Positions 1-7,422 are shown, counted from the stretch's first letter. The stretch is 64,000 bases of DNA from Candidatus Eiseniibacteriota bacterium (GCA_903844735.1 CAIMUX010000051.1:25785-89784), one strand, 5' to 3'. The notes: generated by a model from the sequence alone, not told the origin. Translations and numbers: made by a program.

Positions 1-173
1 GGCTCTGGCTGGGCAGGGTGATCGACTTCATCGAGATGGGAATCGCGGGGCACTACTGGCCCGTCTACAACGTGGCCGATATCGGCATCACCGCCGGTGT
101 GATCTTGCTCGGGATCCGTATACTCTTCGAGAAGCAGGCACCCGCTGCGGGTATCGAGAAGCTGCCGCTGTGA
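1..173 (+). CDS. lspA: Lipoprotein signal peptidase LspA (C-terminal end, truncated by window edge)
   Basis: Last 56 residues of prolipoprotein signal peptidase (signal peptidase II), the inner-membrane aspartic protease that removes the signal peptide of lipid-modified prolipoproteins. The readable frame starts at base 3. It contains GRVIDFIEMG and, 18 residues further on, YNVADIGITAG; these match the two conserved blocks that carry the catalytic aspartates in the family. A final hydrophobic helix and a short charged tail follow. The TGA at 171-173 overlaps the GTG of the next gene, and lspA next to rluD is a common bacterial arrangement. Many lipobox proteins in this window (21375, 41326, 41616, 53805, 57494) would be substrates. 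The N-terminal helices lie outside the window. Confidence 0.9.
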   Translation, partial: LWLGRVIDFIEMGIAGHYWPVYNVADIGITAGVILLGIRILFEKQAPAAGIEKLPL

Positions 174-1159
174 GTGACACGCGTGAGGAAGGATCGCGGC
201 GTTTCGAGGTGAGTCCCGAGGACGCCGGCGAGCGCGTGGACCGCTGGCTTTCGGAGCGATTTCCAGATCATTCGCGCACGCAGGTGCAGCGCTGGATTCG
301 TGACGGCAACGTGACCGTCGACGGGGCGCCGCCCCGGGCGAGCCATGCGGTGGAGGCGGGCGAGATCTTTCTGGTGGAAGTCCCGCCCCCGCCACCTTCG
401 ACCCTCGATCCTCGACCGCTGCCTCTCGACGTCGTCTACGAAGACGAGCATCTCGCCGTCATCGCGAAACCACCGGGCTTGGTGGTGCATCCGGGCGCCG
501 GCGCCGATCGGACCACGCTGGCCCACGCTCTGCTCGCGCGGTGGCCGGGGTGGGAACCGCCTGGATCGCTTCGGCGCCCGGGCATCGTCCACCGGCTCGA
601 CCGGGACACATCGGGTCTGTTGGTGGTGGCCCGTACCCAGCGCGCCTATCTTTCGCTCGTCCGCCAGATCTCCTCCCGCGAGGTGACCCGCCGCTATATC
701 GCCCTGTGCTGGGGCGACCTCGACCGCGACGCCGGGCGGGAGAACGGACCCATCGGGCGGGACCCGCGGGATCGCAAGCGCATGGCGGTCCGGCACGACG
801 GCCGCCCAGCCGTCACCGAGTGGCGCGTGTTGCGGCGGTTTGACACGGTCTCGCTCTTGGACATAACATTGGGTACGGGGCGCACCCACCAAGTGCGCGT
901 CCACCTCTCCCACGCGGGTCACGCAGTTTTCGGGGATCCGGGTTACGGTGGTACGGGCCTCTGGTTGAACCGGGTGGGCGGGGAACGGCGGGCGGTGATG
1001 CGGGTGTACTTGCAGCAATTGGGCCGGCAGGCTCTCCATGCCTACCATCTGACCTTCCGGCATCCGGCGGGCGGTGGGATCTGCCGATTCGAGGTTCCGG
1101 TGCCCACGGATATGGAGTCCGTGCTCGACAGTCTGGCGGGCGGGGAGGAGTCCCGATGA
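170..1159 (+). CDS. rluD: RluD-family 23S rRNA pseudouridine synthase
   Basis: 329 residues, normal for RluA/RluD enzymes, which convert specific uridines of large-subunit rRNA to pseudouridine. The N-terminal part (about residues 12-75) is an S4 RNA-binding domain (ERVDRWLSERFP, then VTVDG). The catalytic domain carries motif II, HRLDRDTSGLLVVA, near residue 141; its Asp after HRL is the expected nucleophile. GRTHQVRVHLSHAGHAVFGD near residue 240 is the conserved C-terminal block. The GTG start overlaps the lspA stop (GTGA), and the end overlaps the ATG of the STAS gene (ATGA), so translation is probably coupled. The exact target uridines (RluD versus RluC type) cannot be read from the sequence. 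Confidence 0.92.
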   Translation: MSDTREEGSRRFEVSPEDAGERVDRWLSERFPDHSRTQVQRWIRDGNVTVDGAPPRASHAVEAGEIFLVEVPPPPPSTLDPRPLPLDVVYEDEHLAVIAKPPGLVVHPGAGADRTTLAHALLARWPGWEPPGSLRRPGIVHRLDRDTSGLLVVARTQRAYLSLVRQISSREVTRRYIALCWGDLDRDAGRENGPIGRDPRDRKRMAVRHDGRPAVTEWRVLRRFDTVSLLDITLGTGRTHQVRVHLSHAGHAVFGDPGYGGTGLWLNRVGGERRAVMRVYLQQLGRQALHAYHLTFRHPAGGGICRFEVPVPTDMESVLDSLAGGEESR

Positions 1160-1497
1160 AGATGACTAGGGAGACCTTGGACGGTGTCCTGGTGCTCCGT
1201 CTTTCCGGTCAGCTCATGGGGGGGCCGGACGCCGATGCCGTCCGGGAAGCGATCCAAGAGGCGCTTCGCCAGGGTGGCAGGAAGATCCTCTTCGACCTCG
1301 GCGAGCTCACGTGGGTCAACTCCACCGGTCTGGGCATTCTCATTTCCGCCCACATCAACGCCTCCAACCTTGGGGGCAAGGTCGGTTTGGCGCGGGTTTC
1401 GCGGCGGATAGAGTCGATCCTGGCCGTGACACGCCTCGACACGGTTTTCCAGGCGTTCGCGGACGAGGAGACGGCGCTTCGGGCCCTGGCCTCGTGA
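1156..1497 (+). CDS. STAS-domain anti-sigma factor antagonist (RsbV/SpoIIAA-like)
   Basis: 113-residue single STAS domain. Proteins of this type bind a partner kinase/anti-sigma factor when unphosphorylated and are switched off by phosphorylation of one Ser. LTWVNSTGLGILISA near residues 52-66 matches the conserved DSTGLG-like phosphorylation loop, with Asn in place of the usual Asp before the Ser. Its start overlaps the rluD stop, and the next gene, 42 bases downstream, is a HATPase of the RsbW type, so the two probably form one partner-switching module. No sigma factor or PP2C phosphatase is seen nearby, so the output of the switch is unknown. Confidence 0.87.
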   Translation: MKMTRETLDGVLVLRLSGQLMGGPDADAVREAIQEALRQGGRKILFDLGELTWVNSTGLGILISAHINASNLGGKVGLARVSRRIESILAVTRLDTVFQAFADEETALRALAS

Positions 1498-1539
1498 GCG
1501 CCCCCCACGGAGCCGCCGAAGGAGAGTAGGGAGAAGACG

Positions 1540-2031
1540 ATGATCCCACCCGACGCCGATACCTTCCTTGCCGGAGACCCTGGGCGCTCTGTGCTGCTCA
1601 CCATTCCCAGCCGGATGGAAATGCTCGCTGTGGTGGACGGCCTTGTGCAGGCCATCGTCTCGCAGCTCAATCTCGATGAGGACACCGCCATTGCGGTGGC
1701 CACGTCCGTGGTCGAGGCCGGGACGAACGCCATCCAGCACGGCCACGGCCATGAGGAGGGGCGTCCCGTGCATTTCCGCTTTTTTCTGGGGGACGATGCA
1801 CTCGAGGTCTGGGTACACGATACCGGGCCGGGGTTCAATCCCGACGCCGTTCTCGCGGCCGATCCCACCGGGCCGGAGGACATTTTCAAGGCGCGCGGCC
1901 GCGGGATCTTCATCATGCGGAGCCTGATGGATGCGGTCGAGTTCGAGCTCGGCACCCGGGCCGGGACCACGGTGCACCTGGTGAAGCGCTTAGGGCCCGG
2001 GAACGGATCCAGTGCCGTGGCCGGGACCTGA
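1540..2031 (+). CDS. RsbW-like anti-sigma factor serine kinase (HATPase)
   Basis: 163 residues with the GHKL ATP-binding fold of anti-sigma kinases. The N box is VEAGTNAIQHGHGH (about residue 59-72), the G1 box VHDTGPGFNPD (about 90-100) and the G2 box GRGIFIMRSLMD (about 120-131). There is no sensor or dimerisation domain, as expected for RsbW/SpoIIAB relatives that phosphorylate the STAS protein encoded just upstream. A purine-rich ribosome binding region (AAGGAGAGTAGGGAGA) precedes the ATG. Followed after 5 bases by the ruvX GTG. The target, a sigma factor or another effector, is not encoded in the window. Confidence 0.87.
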   Translation: MIPPDADTFLAGDPGRSVLLTIPSRMEMLAVVDGLVQAIVSQLNLDEDTAIAVATSVVEAGTNAIQHGHGHEEGRPVHFRFFLGDDALEVWVHDTGPGFNPDAVLAADPTGPEDIFKARGRGIFIMRSLMDAVEFELGTRAGTTVHLVKRLGPGNGSSAVAGT

Positions 2032-2036
2032 CCGGC

Positions 2037-2606
2037 GTGCCTGAAGACGAAGCCGGATCGGTCCTCGCCATCGACCTGGGCGTGCGGCGCACCGGTCTCG
2101 CCCGCAGCGACCCCGGACGCAGGGTCGCGTTTGGTCTCTCCACGTTCGAGGTTCAGCCCGGCCGTTCGCTTCGAGCGCGCCTCACCGCGTTGCATCGGGA
2201 GGTTCCGTTCACAGGGGTCGTGCTGGGTCTGCCGTTCCACGCCGATGGTCGTCCGGGCGTTCTCTCGAAACGGGTGGAACGACTGGGCGGTTGGATCCTC
2301 GCTCGGTTCGGCGTGCCGGTGGCCTTTCTCGACGAGCGACTGACCTCATTTGCCGCCGAACAACTGCGGGATGAGGCGGGTGGAGCGTGTCGGGACAGTG
2401 GCGCGCACCGAGACAGTGGCGGGCATCGGAACAGTGGCGCGCGCCGGGATAAGGGTCTGGTGGATCGACTGGCCGCGCAGGTGATCCTGCGCGAGTTTCT
2501 TGCCGCGGGTTGCCCGTTCTCTAGCTCGGGGAGGCCGGCGGGGGAGCTAACGGGGGGGCTAACGGAAGACCTGGCGGAGGAGCCGACGGAGGACTCTCGG
2601 CCGTGA
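2037..2606 (+). CDS. ruvX: Putative Holliday junction resolvase RuvX/YqgF, with repeat-expanded insert
   Basis: RNase H-fold protein of the YqgF/RuvX family, essential in many bacteria and implicated in 16S rRNA 5' end maturation. Recognised by AIDLGVRRTGLARSDP at the N-terminus, GVVLGLPFHADGRPG near residue 62, and AFLDERLTSFAAEQ near residue 97; these hold the expected acidic active-site residues. At 189 residues it is longer than the usual 130-150. The extra length is an insert coded by tandem 18-bp repeats (2391-2444) before the last helix, plus a Gly/Thr/Glu-rich tail with 12-bp repeats (about 2538-2600). GTG start five bases after the upstream stop; the end overlaps the mltG GTG. Confidence 0.85.
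   Translation: MPEDEAGSVLAIDLGVRRTGLARSDPGRRVAFGLSTFEVQPGRSLRARLTALHREVPFTGVVLGLPFHADGRPGVLSKRVERLGGWILARFGVPVAFLDERLTSFAAEQLRDEAGGACRDSGAHRDSGGHRNSGARRDKGLVDRLAAQVILREFLAAGCPFSSSGRPAGELTGGLTEDLAEEPTEDSRP
2391..2444 (+). repeat. Three tandem 18-bp repeats inside ruvX
   Basis: Units at 2391-2408, 2409-2426 and 2427-2444, each close to CGGGACAGTGGCGCGCAC, with a partial fourth (CGGGATAAG) following. Being a multiple of three, the array keeps the frame and encodes a run of (C/H/A)R(D/N)SG(A/G)-like hexapeptides. It sits in a surface insert of the RuvX fold, not in the active site. Confidence 0.85.
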
Positions 2607-3787
2607 CTTTCCCCGGCTCTGGAGCCGCGATCGGGCCAGTTCCTGGTGGCACGCCGCCATCCGACCCTCCTCGCTCCGCCGCCCGCAGATGGCTGATCTC
2701 GGTAGCCGGGATGCTTGTCGTGCCGGCGCTGGCGGCGGCCGCCATCCTGCTGGCCTGGCGCCTGGAACTGGACCGTCCGGTTGGATCCCCGCGGCCCGCG
2801 ACGGTGGCGGTCTCCTCGCCGGGCGATCTCGGCGCGCGGTTGGTCCCTTGCCTCAACGAGGAGTCCGGCCTCTTCCTCCGCGTGCCGCGCGGCGCCTCGC
2901 TGCGGGCCGTCACAACGCGGCTCCAGTCTCTCGGTTGGATCGAGCGTTCCTGGGGGATGCGGCTGGAGGCGCGGCGCCGGGGTCTGGACCGGCGTGTGGT
3001 GCCGGGGTGGTATCGCCACCGTCCGGGCGAGCGCGTGCGCGATCTTCTGGCCCGCCTCACCAGCGGCGAGTTTGAACAGGTGTGGTTCACGATTCCCGAG
3101 GGATGGCGCTGTTCGCGCACCCTGTCGGTCTTGTCCGACTCCGCGTGGATCCCGATCGAGGGGCTCGCAGAGGCGGCCCGGGATGAACGGTGGTTGGCGG
3201 ACCAATCAGTCCCGGGGCCGGGGATCGAGGGGTACATTTTCCCCGACACGTACCGACTGCCACGGGGGGAGGAGCCGCGGGTGCTCCTCCGTCAACTCAT
3301 CCAACCGGGACTCGCGTTCTGGGAGGATTCCCTGCGCACGGCTGCGGAACGGCTCGGGCTGGACCGCCGCGCCGTCTGGACCCTGGCCTCCATCGTGGAG
3401 GCGGAGGCGGCCTCGCCGGCCGAGCGACGCCGGATTTCCGCTGTCTTCTTGAACCGGCTGCGGCGAGGCATGCGACTGCAATCCGATCCCACGGTGCTCT
3501 ACGCGCTGGGCCGCCCTCCAGGGCGTGTTCTCTATGTCGATCTCGAGGTCGACTCGCCGTACAACACCTATCGCCGCGTCGGCCTGCCGCCCGGACCGAT
3601 CTGCTCACCCGGACGCGCCAGTCTGCGCGCCGCCGTTGATCCTGAGCCCGACTGCGCCGCCCTGTTCTTCGTGGCGTGTGGGGACGGGACTCATGTATTC
3701 TCGCGGACACTGGCCGAACATGATCGTGCTCGCGGTGTACTGCGGGCGCGGATCGCGAATACCCGGCCGCGGAGGACCCATCCATGA
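2603..3787 (+). CDS. mltG: Endolytic murein transglycosylase MltG (YceG-like)
   Basis: 394 residues. Inner-membrane lytic transglycosylase that cleaves nascent glycan strands and is thought to set peptidoglycan chain length. One transmembrane helix (about residues 28-52) follows a short cytoplasmic N-terminus. The extracytoplasmic part holds a LysM-like region, then ASIVEAEAASPAERR near residue 262, whose Glu is the conserved catalytic residue, then FLNRLRRGMRLQSDPTVLYAL and SPYNTYRRVGLPPGPI, both strong MltG signatures. GTG start overlaps the ruvX stop; its stop overlaps the ATG of the secreted protein at 3784. RuvX-MltG adjacency is common. Confidence 0.93.
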   Translation: MTFPGSGAAIGPVPGGTPPSDPPRSAARRWLISVAGMLVVPALAAAAILLAWRLELDRPVGSPRPATVAVSSPGDLGARLVPCLNEESGLFLRVPRGASLRAVTTRLQSLGWIERSWGMRLEARRRGLDRRVVPGWYRHRPGERVRDLLARLTSGEFEQVWFTIPEGWRCSRTLSVLSDSAWIPIEGLAEAARDERWLADQSVPGPGIEGYIFPDTYRLPRGEEPRVLLRQLIQPGLAFWEDSLRTAAERLGLDRRAVWTLASIVEAEAASPAERRRISAVFLNRLRRGMRLQSDPTVLYALGRPPGRVLYVDLEVDSPYNTYRRVGLPPGPICSPGRASLRAAVDPEPDCAALFFVACGDGTHVFSRTLAEHDRARGVLRARIANTRPRRTHP

Positions 3788-4737
3788 TCGACTTTGCCCG
3801 AACCGTCCCGGGCGCCCGCCCGGTCCTGCATCCGCGCCGGGGTTTGCTCCGTGGCTTTTCCTGCCTGGCCATGGTCGCCGCGACCGGACTCGCGTCGGTC
3901 TCGGTAGGGTGGGCCGCGGTGCCGAGCAATGCCGGAGGCGTTCTCGTGCTTCATGTCGAGAGCGAGGTCCCTTACGAGTACGGCACCTTCGATCACTGCG
4001 ACGACCTCGTTCTATCCGATTCGACCCAAGTCGTGACGCGTCTCCCCGGCGACGGTATTCCTCGCCTGGTGGGCGTGTACGCGGTGTTCCCGCCTGACAG
4101 CGTCGGAGCGATCAAGGCCATCTCCTTTGGGATCCGTTACTCGGAGGGTGTGCGGATTGTGGGGCAGGCCGCCTGCAATGCCGGCAGCATATTCATCGCC
4201 ATGAACAAGTGGCCCGCCTCCAACGGCGGGATGTCCGTTCACTTCCCCGTGGAAGCGGAAAGGAGAGCCCGGGTCATTCCTCTCTATTGGTTTGCCCTTC
4301 TTAGCAAGGGTGAGGGGAGCTTCGAGCTGGTTCCAAGTCCGCTGGCGAAGCTGGCCGGCCGTTTCGTGACCGTCGAAGTGCCGTCTCGCCAGGAAGCGAT
4401 CGCCGGGTACGGGCGGATCGGCTTCGATTCTGACGGCTTCGTGCCCACTCCGGGCGCCCGCGCGGTCCTGGCCGCGTGTTGCGTGGATCAGTGCTGGCTG
4501 CTGACCAAGCAGGAATGCGAACAGTACCGCGGCTACTTTCTGGGGATTGGCATGACGTGTGTCAACAGCCCTTGCCGTGAGGACGCCTATCTCGGCGGCT
4601 GCTGCCTGCCTGAGGGGTGCGAGATGTTGACTCTGGTGGACTGTGCCCGTGGCGGGGGGACCCCGTTGGGTGAGGGTGTCCGCTGTGACTCCTTGCCCTG
4701 TCCGAAGCCGATGGGAGCAGGGGCGCCACCGAAGTGA
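3784..4737 (+). CDS. Secreted protein with two C-terminal Cys repeats (GGVLVLH family, member 1)
   Basis: 317 residues, function unknown. A long N-terminus (Arg-rich, then LAMVAATGLASVSVGWA) looks like a signal peptide. The mature part starts SNAGGVLVLH and shares blocks with the proteins at 6355 and 7711: GVYAVFPP, KAISFGIRY and EAIAGYGRIGFD. After about residue 235 come two Cys-rich units of about 38 residues, CCVDQCWLLTKQEC and CCLPEGCEMLTLVDC, each continuing G-x-G-x-C-x-C. The consensus is CC-x(3-5)-C-x3-T-x3-C, then Gly-rich spacing and two more Cys. The ATG overlaps the mltG stop, so this accessory gene is translationally tied to a housekeeping operon. Probably exported; surface or extracellular location is inferred. 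Confidence 0.72.
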   Translation: MIDFARTVPGARPVLHPRRGLLRGFSCLAMVAATGLASVSVGWAAVPSNAGGVLVLHVESEVPYEYGTFDHCDDLVLSDSTQVVTRLPGDGIPRLVGVYAVFPPDSVGAIKAISFGIRYSEGVRIVGQAACNAGSIFIAMNKWPASNGGMSVHFPVEAERRARVIPLYWFALLSKGEGSFELVPSPLAKLAGRFVTVEVPSRQEAIAGYGRIGFDSDGFVPTPGARAVLAACCVDQCWLLTKQECEQYRGYFLGIGMTCVNSPCREDAYLGGCCLPEGCEMLTLVDCARGGGTPLGEGVRCDSLPCPKPMGAGAPPK

Positions 4738-4743
4738 ACCGGT

Positions 4744-4782
4744 CCCCGGAAGCCCTCGCTTTCGCGGGGTAGCGCTTCGGGG
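4744..4782 (+). terminator. GC-rich hairpin after the first secreted gene
   Basis: CCCCGGAAGC and GCGCTTCGGGG form an imperfect outer stem around an inner CTCGC/GCGGGG pairing with a TTTC loop, seven bases after the stop at 4737. No T-tract follows, so it may be a weak terminator or an mRNA-stabilising 3' hairpin. Confidence 0.35.
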
Positions 4783-4892
4783 TGGCGAAGCCAGGTTTGG
4801 ATGCCGATGAGTGATCGGTCTTTCCGAGCTTGGACGGCGAACTCGTTCGGCCTGGCCCCGAAGGGTCAAGCCGGAACCTAGACGTAAGAGTG

Positions 4893-4905
4893 GGAGGATT
4901 CCTCC
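4893..4905 (+). promoter_or_regulatory. Shine-Dalgarno inside a small hairpin next to the start codon
   Basis: GGAGG (4893-4897) can pair with CCTCC (4901-4905) across an ATT loop, directly before the ATG at 4906. The ribosome binding site of the small membrane protein could therefore be partly hidden. Five base pairs is short, so the effect may be modest. Confidence 0.4.
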
Positions 4906-5190
4906 ATGGCTGATGTACGACGGAAAATAGACGCCCATGTGCGGTCAGCCGCACGCCCGGCCAAGGCGGACGCCAGTGCGCAGACCGTCGAGTTGCACCG
5001 CAAGAATGGGATCCTTCTCGGGGCTGGCATTGTTTGCATTGTCTTGGGATTCATAGTCTTAGGCATGCGAAACATCACGTTGGCGCCGATTCTGCTACTG
5101 GCGGGGTATCTCGTTCTGGTTCCCTGGGGGCTAGTGGCTCACCGGAAGACAGCTCCTCCATCCGTTCCGGAAGATCTGCAGAAATCGTAA
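4906..5190 (+). CDS. Small two-helix membrane protein
   Basis: 94 residues, family not recognised. The first 35 residues are charged (DVRRKIDAHVRSAARP) and look cytoplasmic. Two hydrophobic helices follow: about residues 38-56 (GILLGAGIVCIVLGFIVLG) and 60-80 (LAPILLLAGYLVLVPWGL). A short polar tail ends in EDLQKS. The layout resembles small DUF-type membrane proteins found beside tRNA genes. The ATG is supported by GGAGG eight bases upstream. The stop codon TAA forms part of a possible -10 element for the tRNA gene that follows. Confidence 0.65.
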   Translation: MADVRRKIDAHVRSAARPAKADASAQTVELHRKNGILLGAGIVCIVLGFIVLGMRNITLAPILLLAGYLVLVPWGLVAHRKTAPPSVPEDLQKS

Positions 5191-5193
5191 TAT
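5165..5193 (+). promoter_or_regulatory. Possible promoter of the tRNA-Val gene
   Basis: TAATAT at 5188-5193 is a good -10 hexamer about 11 bases before the tRNA 5' end. The sequence 17 bases upstream (TTCCGG, 5165-5170) is a weak -35. The -10 overlaps the stop codon of the membrane-protein gene. Confidence 0.35.
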
Positions 5194-5203
5194 GTTGCTG
5201 TAT

Positions 5204-5280
5204 GGGCGAATAGCTCAGTTGGTCAGAGCACCTGCCTTACAAGCAGGGGGTCACAGGTTCGAGCCCTGTTTCGCCCACCA
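5204..5280 (+). tRNA. tRNA-Val (anticodon UAC)
   Basis: 77 bases including an encoded CCA. Acceptor stem GGGCGAA (5204-5210) pairs with TTCGCCC (5270-5276), followed by ACCA. The D-arm has TAGCTCAGTTGGTCAGAGC, the anticodon stem CCTGC/GCAGG encloses the loop CTTACAA (5236-5242) with TAC at 5238-5240, and the T-arm has GGTTCGAGCC. The anticodon UAC reads GUA/GUG valine codons. Confidence 0.97.
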
Positions 5281-5284
5281 ACCC

Positions 5285-5333
5285 CCGTTTTGTCCACCTT
5301 CCCCGTCCCACTTCCCCCTTGGGACAAAATCGG
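5285..5333 (+). other. Inverted repeat downstream of tRNA-Val
   Basis: CCGTTTTGTCC (5285-5295) is complementary to GGACAAAATCGG (5322-5333) apart from one unpaired base, with a pyrimidine-rich 26-base loop. It starts four bases after the CCA end, so it could be a 3' processing or termination structure for the tRNA. The loop is long and there is no T-tract, so its role is open. Confidence 0.4.
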
Positions 5334-5541
5334 TTGCACATGCAAAAAAACCCCTTGTGGTGCCACTTGACTATCTGCTATGCTTACTACTGTGCAAGCC
5401 GGTAGTGGAGCCTGTGGGAAAGGGGGTACCTGGACGACATGCCTGCCTCGCTCAGCAGACTCATGGGAAGGAATTTCGAAATCTTCGAAGCTCAATGATG
5501 GCATCGACAGACTTACAACTGAATTCTGGAGGTCTAGGAAA

Positions 5542-6147
5542 ATGAAGAAGCTGCTCTCTGCTCTATTTCTGCTTGCACTCTGCTCTTCGCTCGCGGGGGC
5601 GAGTGTGCCGGACCCGCTGAACTGCACCGTCGGCCCTCTGATGGGCGATCCACTGGTCCCTTCAAGCCAGGTGGCCTTCCTGTCGCCGGCACCCATTCTC
5701 GGGACGAGCATCACGATCACCGTCAGGAACAACGCGAATGTGGTGATCCCCAATGCATCGGTTTCCGTTACGTTCAACACTGAAATCGGGGTTTGCTCGA
5801 GCGCCGTGCATACTGGCACGACGAACACTCTCGGCCAGTGCTTCCTCACCCTCAAGGGCGGTGGCTGCCAGACTGGCATTGCCGCTGCCTGCGTGATTCG
5901 CGCCAATGGTATCTCGATCAGGGAGCTGTTGAATGTCCGGAGCCCGGATAACGAGGCTCACGACGTGTCTCTCCCCGACGGTACCGTGACCACCCCGGAC
6001 CTGAGTGCCTTTGGCGACGAATTCGTTATTGGTCCCCCCGCTTGCCACGACTACGACCTGCTTGACGGGTGCAACACGCAAGATCTGGGGGCCTTCGGGG
6101 ATGCTTTCGCGCTTGGGTTGGCTGGCAGTTGCACCTTGCTTCCCTAG
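5542..6147 (+). CDS. Secreted protein with Ig-like region and dockerin-like C-terminal pair
   Basis: 201 residues. The ATG at 5542 is chosen over an upstream in-frame start because TGGAGGT lies 9-15 bases before it and the product then begins with a clean signal peptide (MKKLLSALFLLALCSSLAGA). The middle (about 55-110) resembles a bacterial Ig-like fold: ITITVRNNANVVIPNASVSV, then TNTLGQCFLTL. The end carries two related segments, DGTVTTPDLSAFGDEF and YDLLDGCNTQDLGAFGDAF, which look like the two calcium-binding half-repeats of dockerin modules, though the first loop is degenerate. Cohesin partners are not seen. Function unknown; probably exported. Confidence 0.68.
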   Translation: MKKLLSALFLLALCSSLAGASVPDPLNCTVGPLMGDPLVPSSQVAFLSPAPILGTSITITVRNNANVVIPNASVSVTFNTEIGVCSSAVHTGTTNTLGQCFLTLKGGGCQTGIAAACVIRANGISIRELLNVRSPDNEAHDVSLPDGTVTTPDLSAFGDEFVIGPPACHDYDLLDGCNTQDLGAFGDAFALGLAGSCTLLP

Positions 6148-6354
6148 TCCGGAACCGGATTCGGGAACGCTTGAATAGTTGGGGCGAATGTTTCGGTTAG
6201 GATCAAATCTCCGTGCGGGGGAAAGCCCCTGAGGACTGATGGGTGGTATGGGTGGATGGGGGAACGGCTCTTCACGGGGTGGGTCTGTTCCCAGGCGAGA
6301 CGAGGGTAGAGTACCGGTAGCTTGGCGGAGAGTCCAAGCAAGGAGGTCGAGATC

Positions 6355-7284
6355 ATGAAGAAGTTTCTAATGGCTCTGGTGGTTCTGGCCATCGCGAGCG
6401 GTCCTGCCTTGGCGGGGCCAAACGAGAATGGCGTGCTCATGGTTCACAACACTGGAGTCATGTACTCCACCGACCCGTTCCCGACTGTGCTGCCCACCTG
6501 CCCGGAGATCGTCAACACGGTCGCCATGGGCTCGGAAGGGGGCCTTACGCCGTCGCAGTCCGTGCCGGTGGTCTGGAAGGTCTACGCTGTGTTCCCGCCC
6601 GCCAACAGCCCGATTCTGAAGGCGTTGGGTTGGGGCTACAACCTTTCCGCCGTCAACGCCGGTGGGATTATCATTGAGCAGAACGGGGCAGCGCCGGGTG
6701 TGTTCAGTATCGTCAGCGCCGGTTGGGCGCCTGCCACCACGGGGATCCCCGAGGTGGGGATGAGCTTCACCGATAGCTGCCGGGTCGCTCACGTCACCGA
6801 GCTCTGGTGGTTCAGTGGTTATGCCTACGCGGGCGCCCTTGGTGAGCCCCAGATGTTCAGCCTCCAAGGGCACACCAATCCGCTGAACCAGATCTTCAGC
6901 GATTGCGTGATCCCGGCCAATAAGGACGCGATCGCGGGCTACGGCTCCCTGGGCTTTGGCCAGCCTGGTTACACGTTCTGCCCGACCGGCGAGGTTGTCG
7001 GCCCGTGCTGCTTCACGGATGGCACCTGCCAGATGCTGACCGCGGTCGCTTGCCAGGGTCTTTCCGGTTCCTTCGTTGGCGGCGAGGCCTGCACGCCGCA
7101 GCTTTGCCCGGTCATCAAGTACGGTGCCTGCTGCAAGGATATGATCTGCCAAGTCGTGACCTCCAACGTGTGCTTCAATATCGGCGGCACGTACTCCGGC
7201 GACGACACGACCTGCGATCCCTATCCCTGCGCGGTTCCGGTTGAGGTCAAGAGCTGGGGCCAGATCAAGAGCAGCTATCGCTAG
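6355..7284 (+). CDS. Secreted protein with two Cys repeats and SWxxIKxxYR tail (GGVLVLH family, member 2)
   Basis: 309 residues, function unknown. The ATG at 6355 has AAGGAGGTCGAG just upstream and gives a signal peptide (MKKFLMALVVLAIASGPALA). The mature start PNENGVLMVH, the blocks KVYAVFPPAN, ELWWFSGYAYAGA and ANKDAIAGYGSLGFG match the proteins at 7711 and, more weakly, 3784. Two Cys units follow near the end (CCFTDGTCQMLTAVAC and CCKDMICQVVTSNVC, each closing with G-x-G-x-C-x-C). The last residues, VKSWGQIKSSYR, resemble the end of the 7711 protein. A strong hairpin terminator at 7334-7372 ends the unit. Confidence 0.72.
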   Translation: MKKFLMALVVLAIASGPALAGPNENGVLMVHNTGVMYSTDPFPTVLPTCPEIVNTVAMGSEGGLTPSQSVPVVWKVYAVFPPANSPILKALGWGYNLSAVNAGGIIIEQNGAAPGVFSIVSAGWAPATTGIPEVGMSFTDSCRVAHVTELWWFSGYAYAGALGEPQMFSLQGHTNPLNQIFSDCVIPANKDAIAGYGSLGFGQPGYTFCPTGEVVGPCCFTDGTCQMLTAVACQGLSGSFVGGEACTPQLCPVIKYGACCKDMICQVVTSNVCFNIGGTYSGDDTTCDPYPCAVPVEVKSWGQIKSSYR

Positions 7285-7333
7285 GACTGACTTCCCTGAC
7301 CGGCACTAAGCCGGTACTTGCCGGTACTTGCCA

Positions 7334-7372
7334 AACAAGGGGCGGATCCACGAGGGTCCGCCCCTTGTTGTT
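7334..7372 (+). terminator. Intrinsic terminator after the 6355 gene
   Basis: A 13-bp perfect stem, AACAAGGGGCGGA (7334-7346) with TCCGCCCCTTGTT (7357-7369), a 10-base loop, and a T-rich run (TTGTTGTTG overlaps the 3' arm). It lies 50 bases after the stop of the secreted protein. Confidence 0.8.
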
Positions 7373-7393
7373 GTGAGAGACCCGCCGTCCGGA

Positions 7394-7422
7394 CTGAGAT
7401 TCGAAGTAAGGAGCGAACACGA
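7394..7422 (+). repeat. Dispersed intergenic repeat, copy 1
   Basis: CTGAGATTCGAAGTAAGG, then AGCGAACACGA. It matches the reverse complement of the 24253-24292 and 48912-48927 copies (core CTGAGATTCGGAGTAGGG, then a CGAATACGA-like block). Intergenic, downstream of a terminator. Confidence 0.55.

Noticed and set aside
5285..5333. Attachment site or prophage edge at tRNA-Val
   Set aside because: No integrase, no direct repeat of the tRNA 3' end elsewhere in the window, and the neighbouring genes are not phage-like.
6148..6354. Riboswitch before the 6355 gene
   Set aside because: GGGGAAAGCCCC and neighbouring G-rich runs can fold, but they match no riboswitch consensus I know, including c-di-GMP types.
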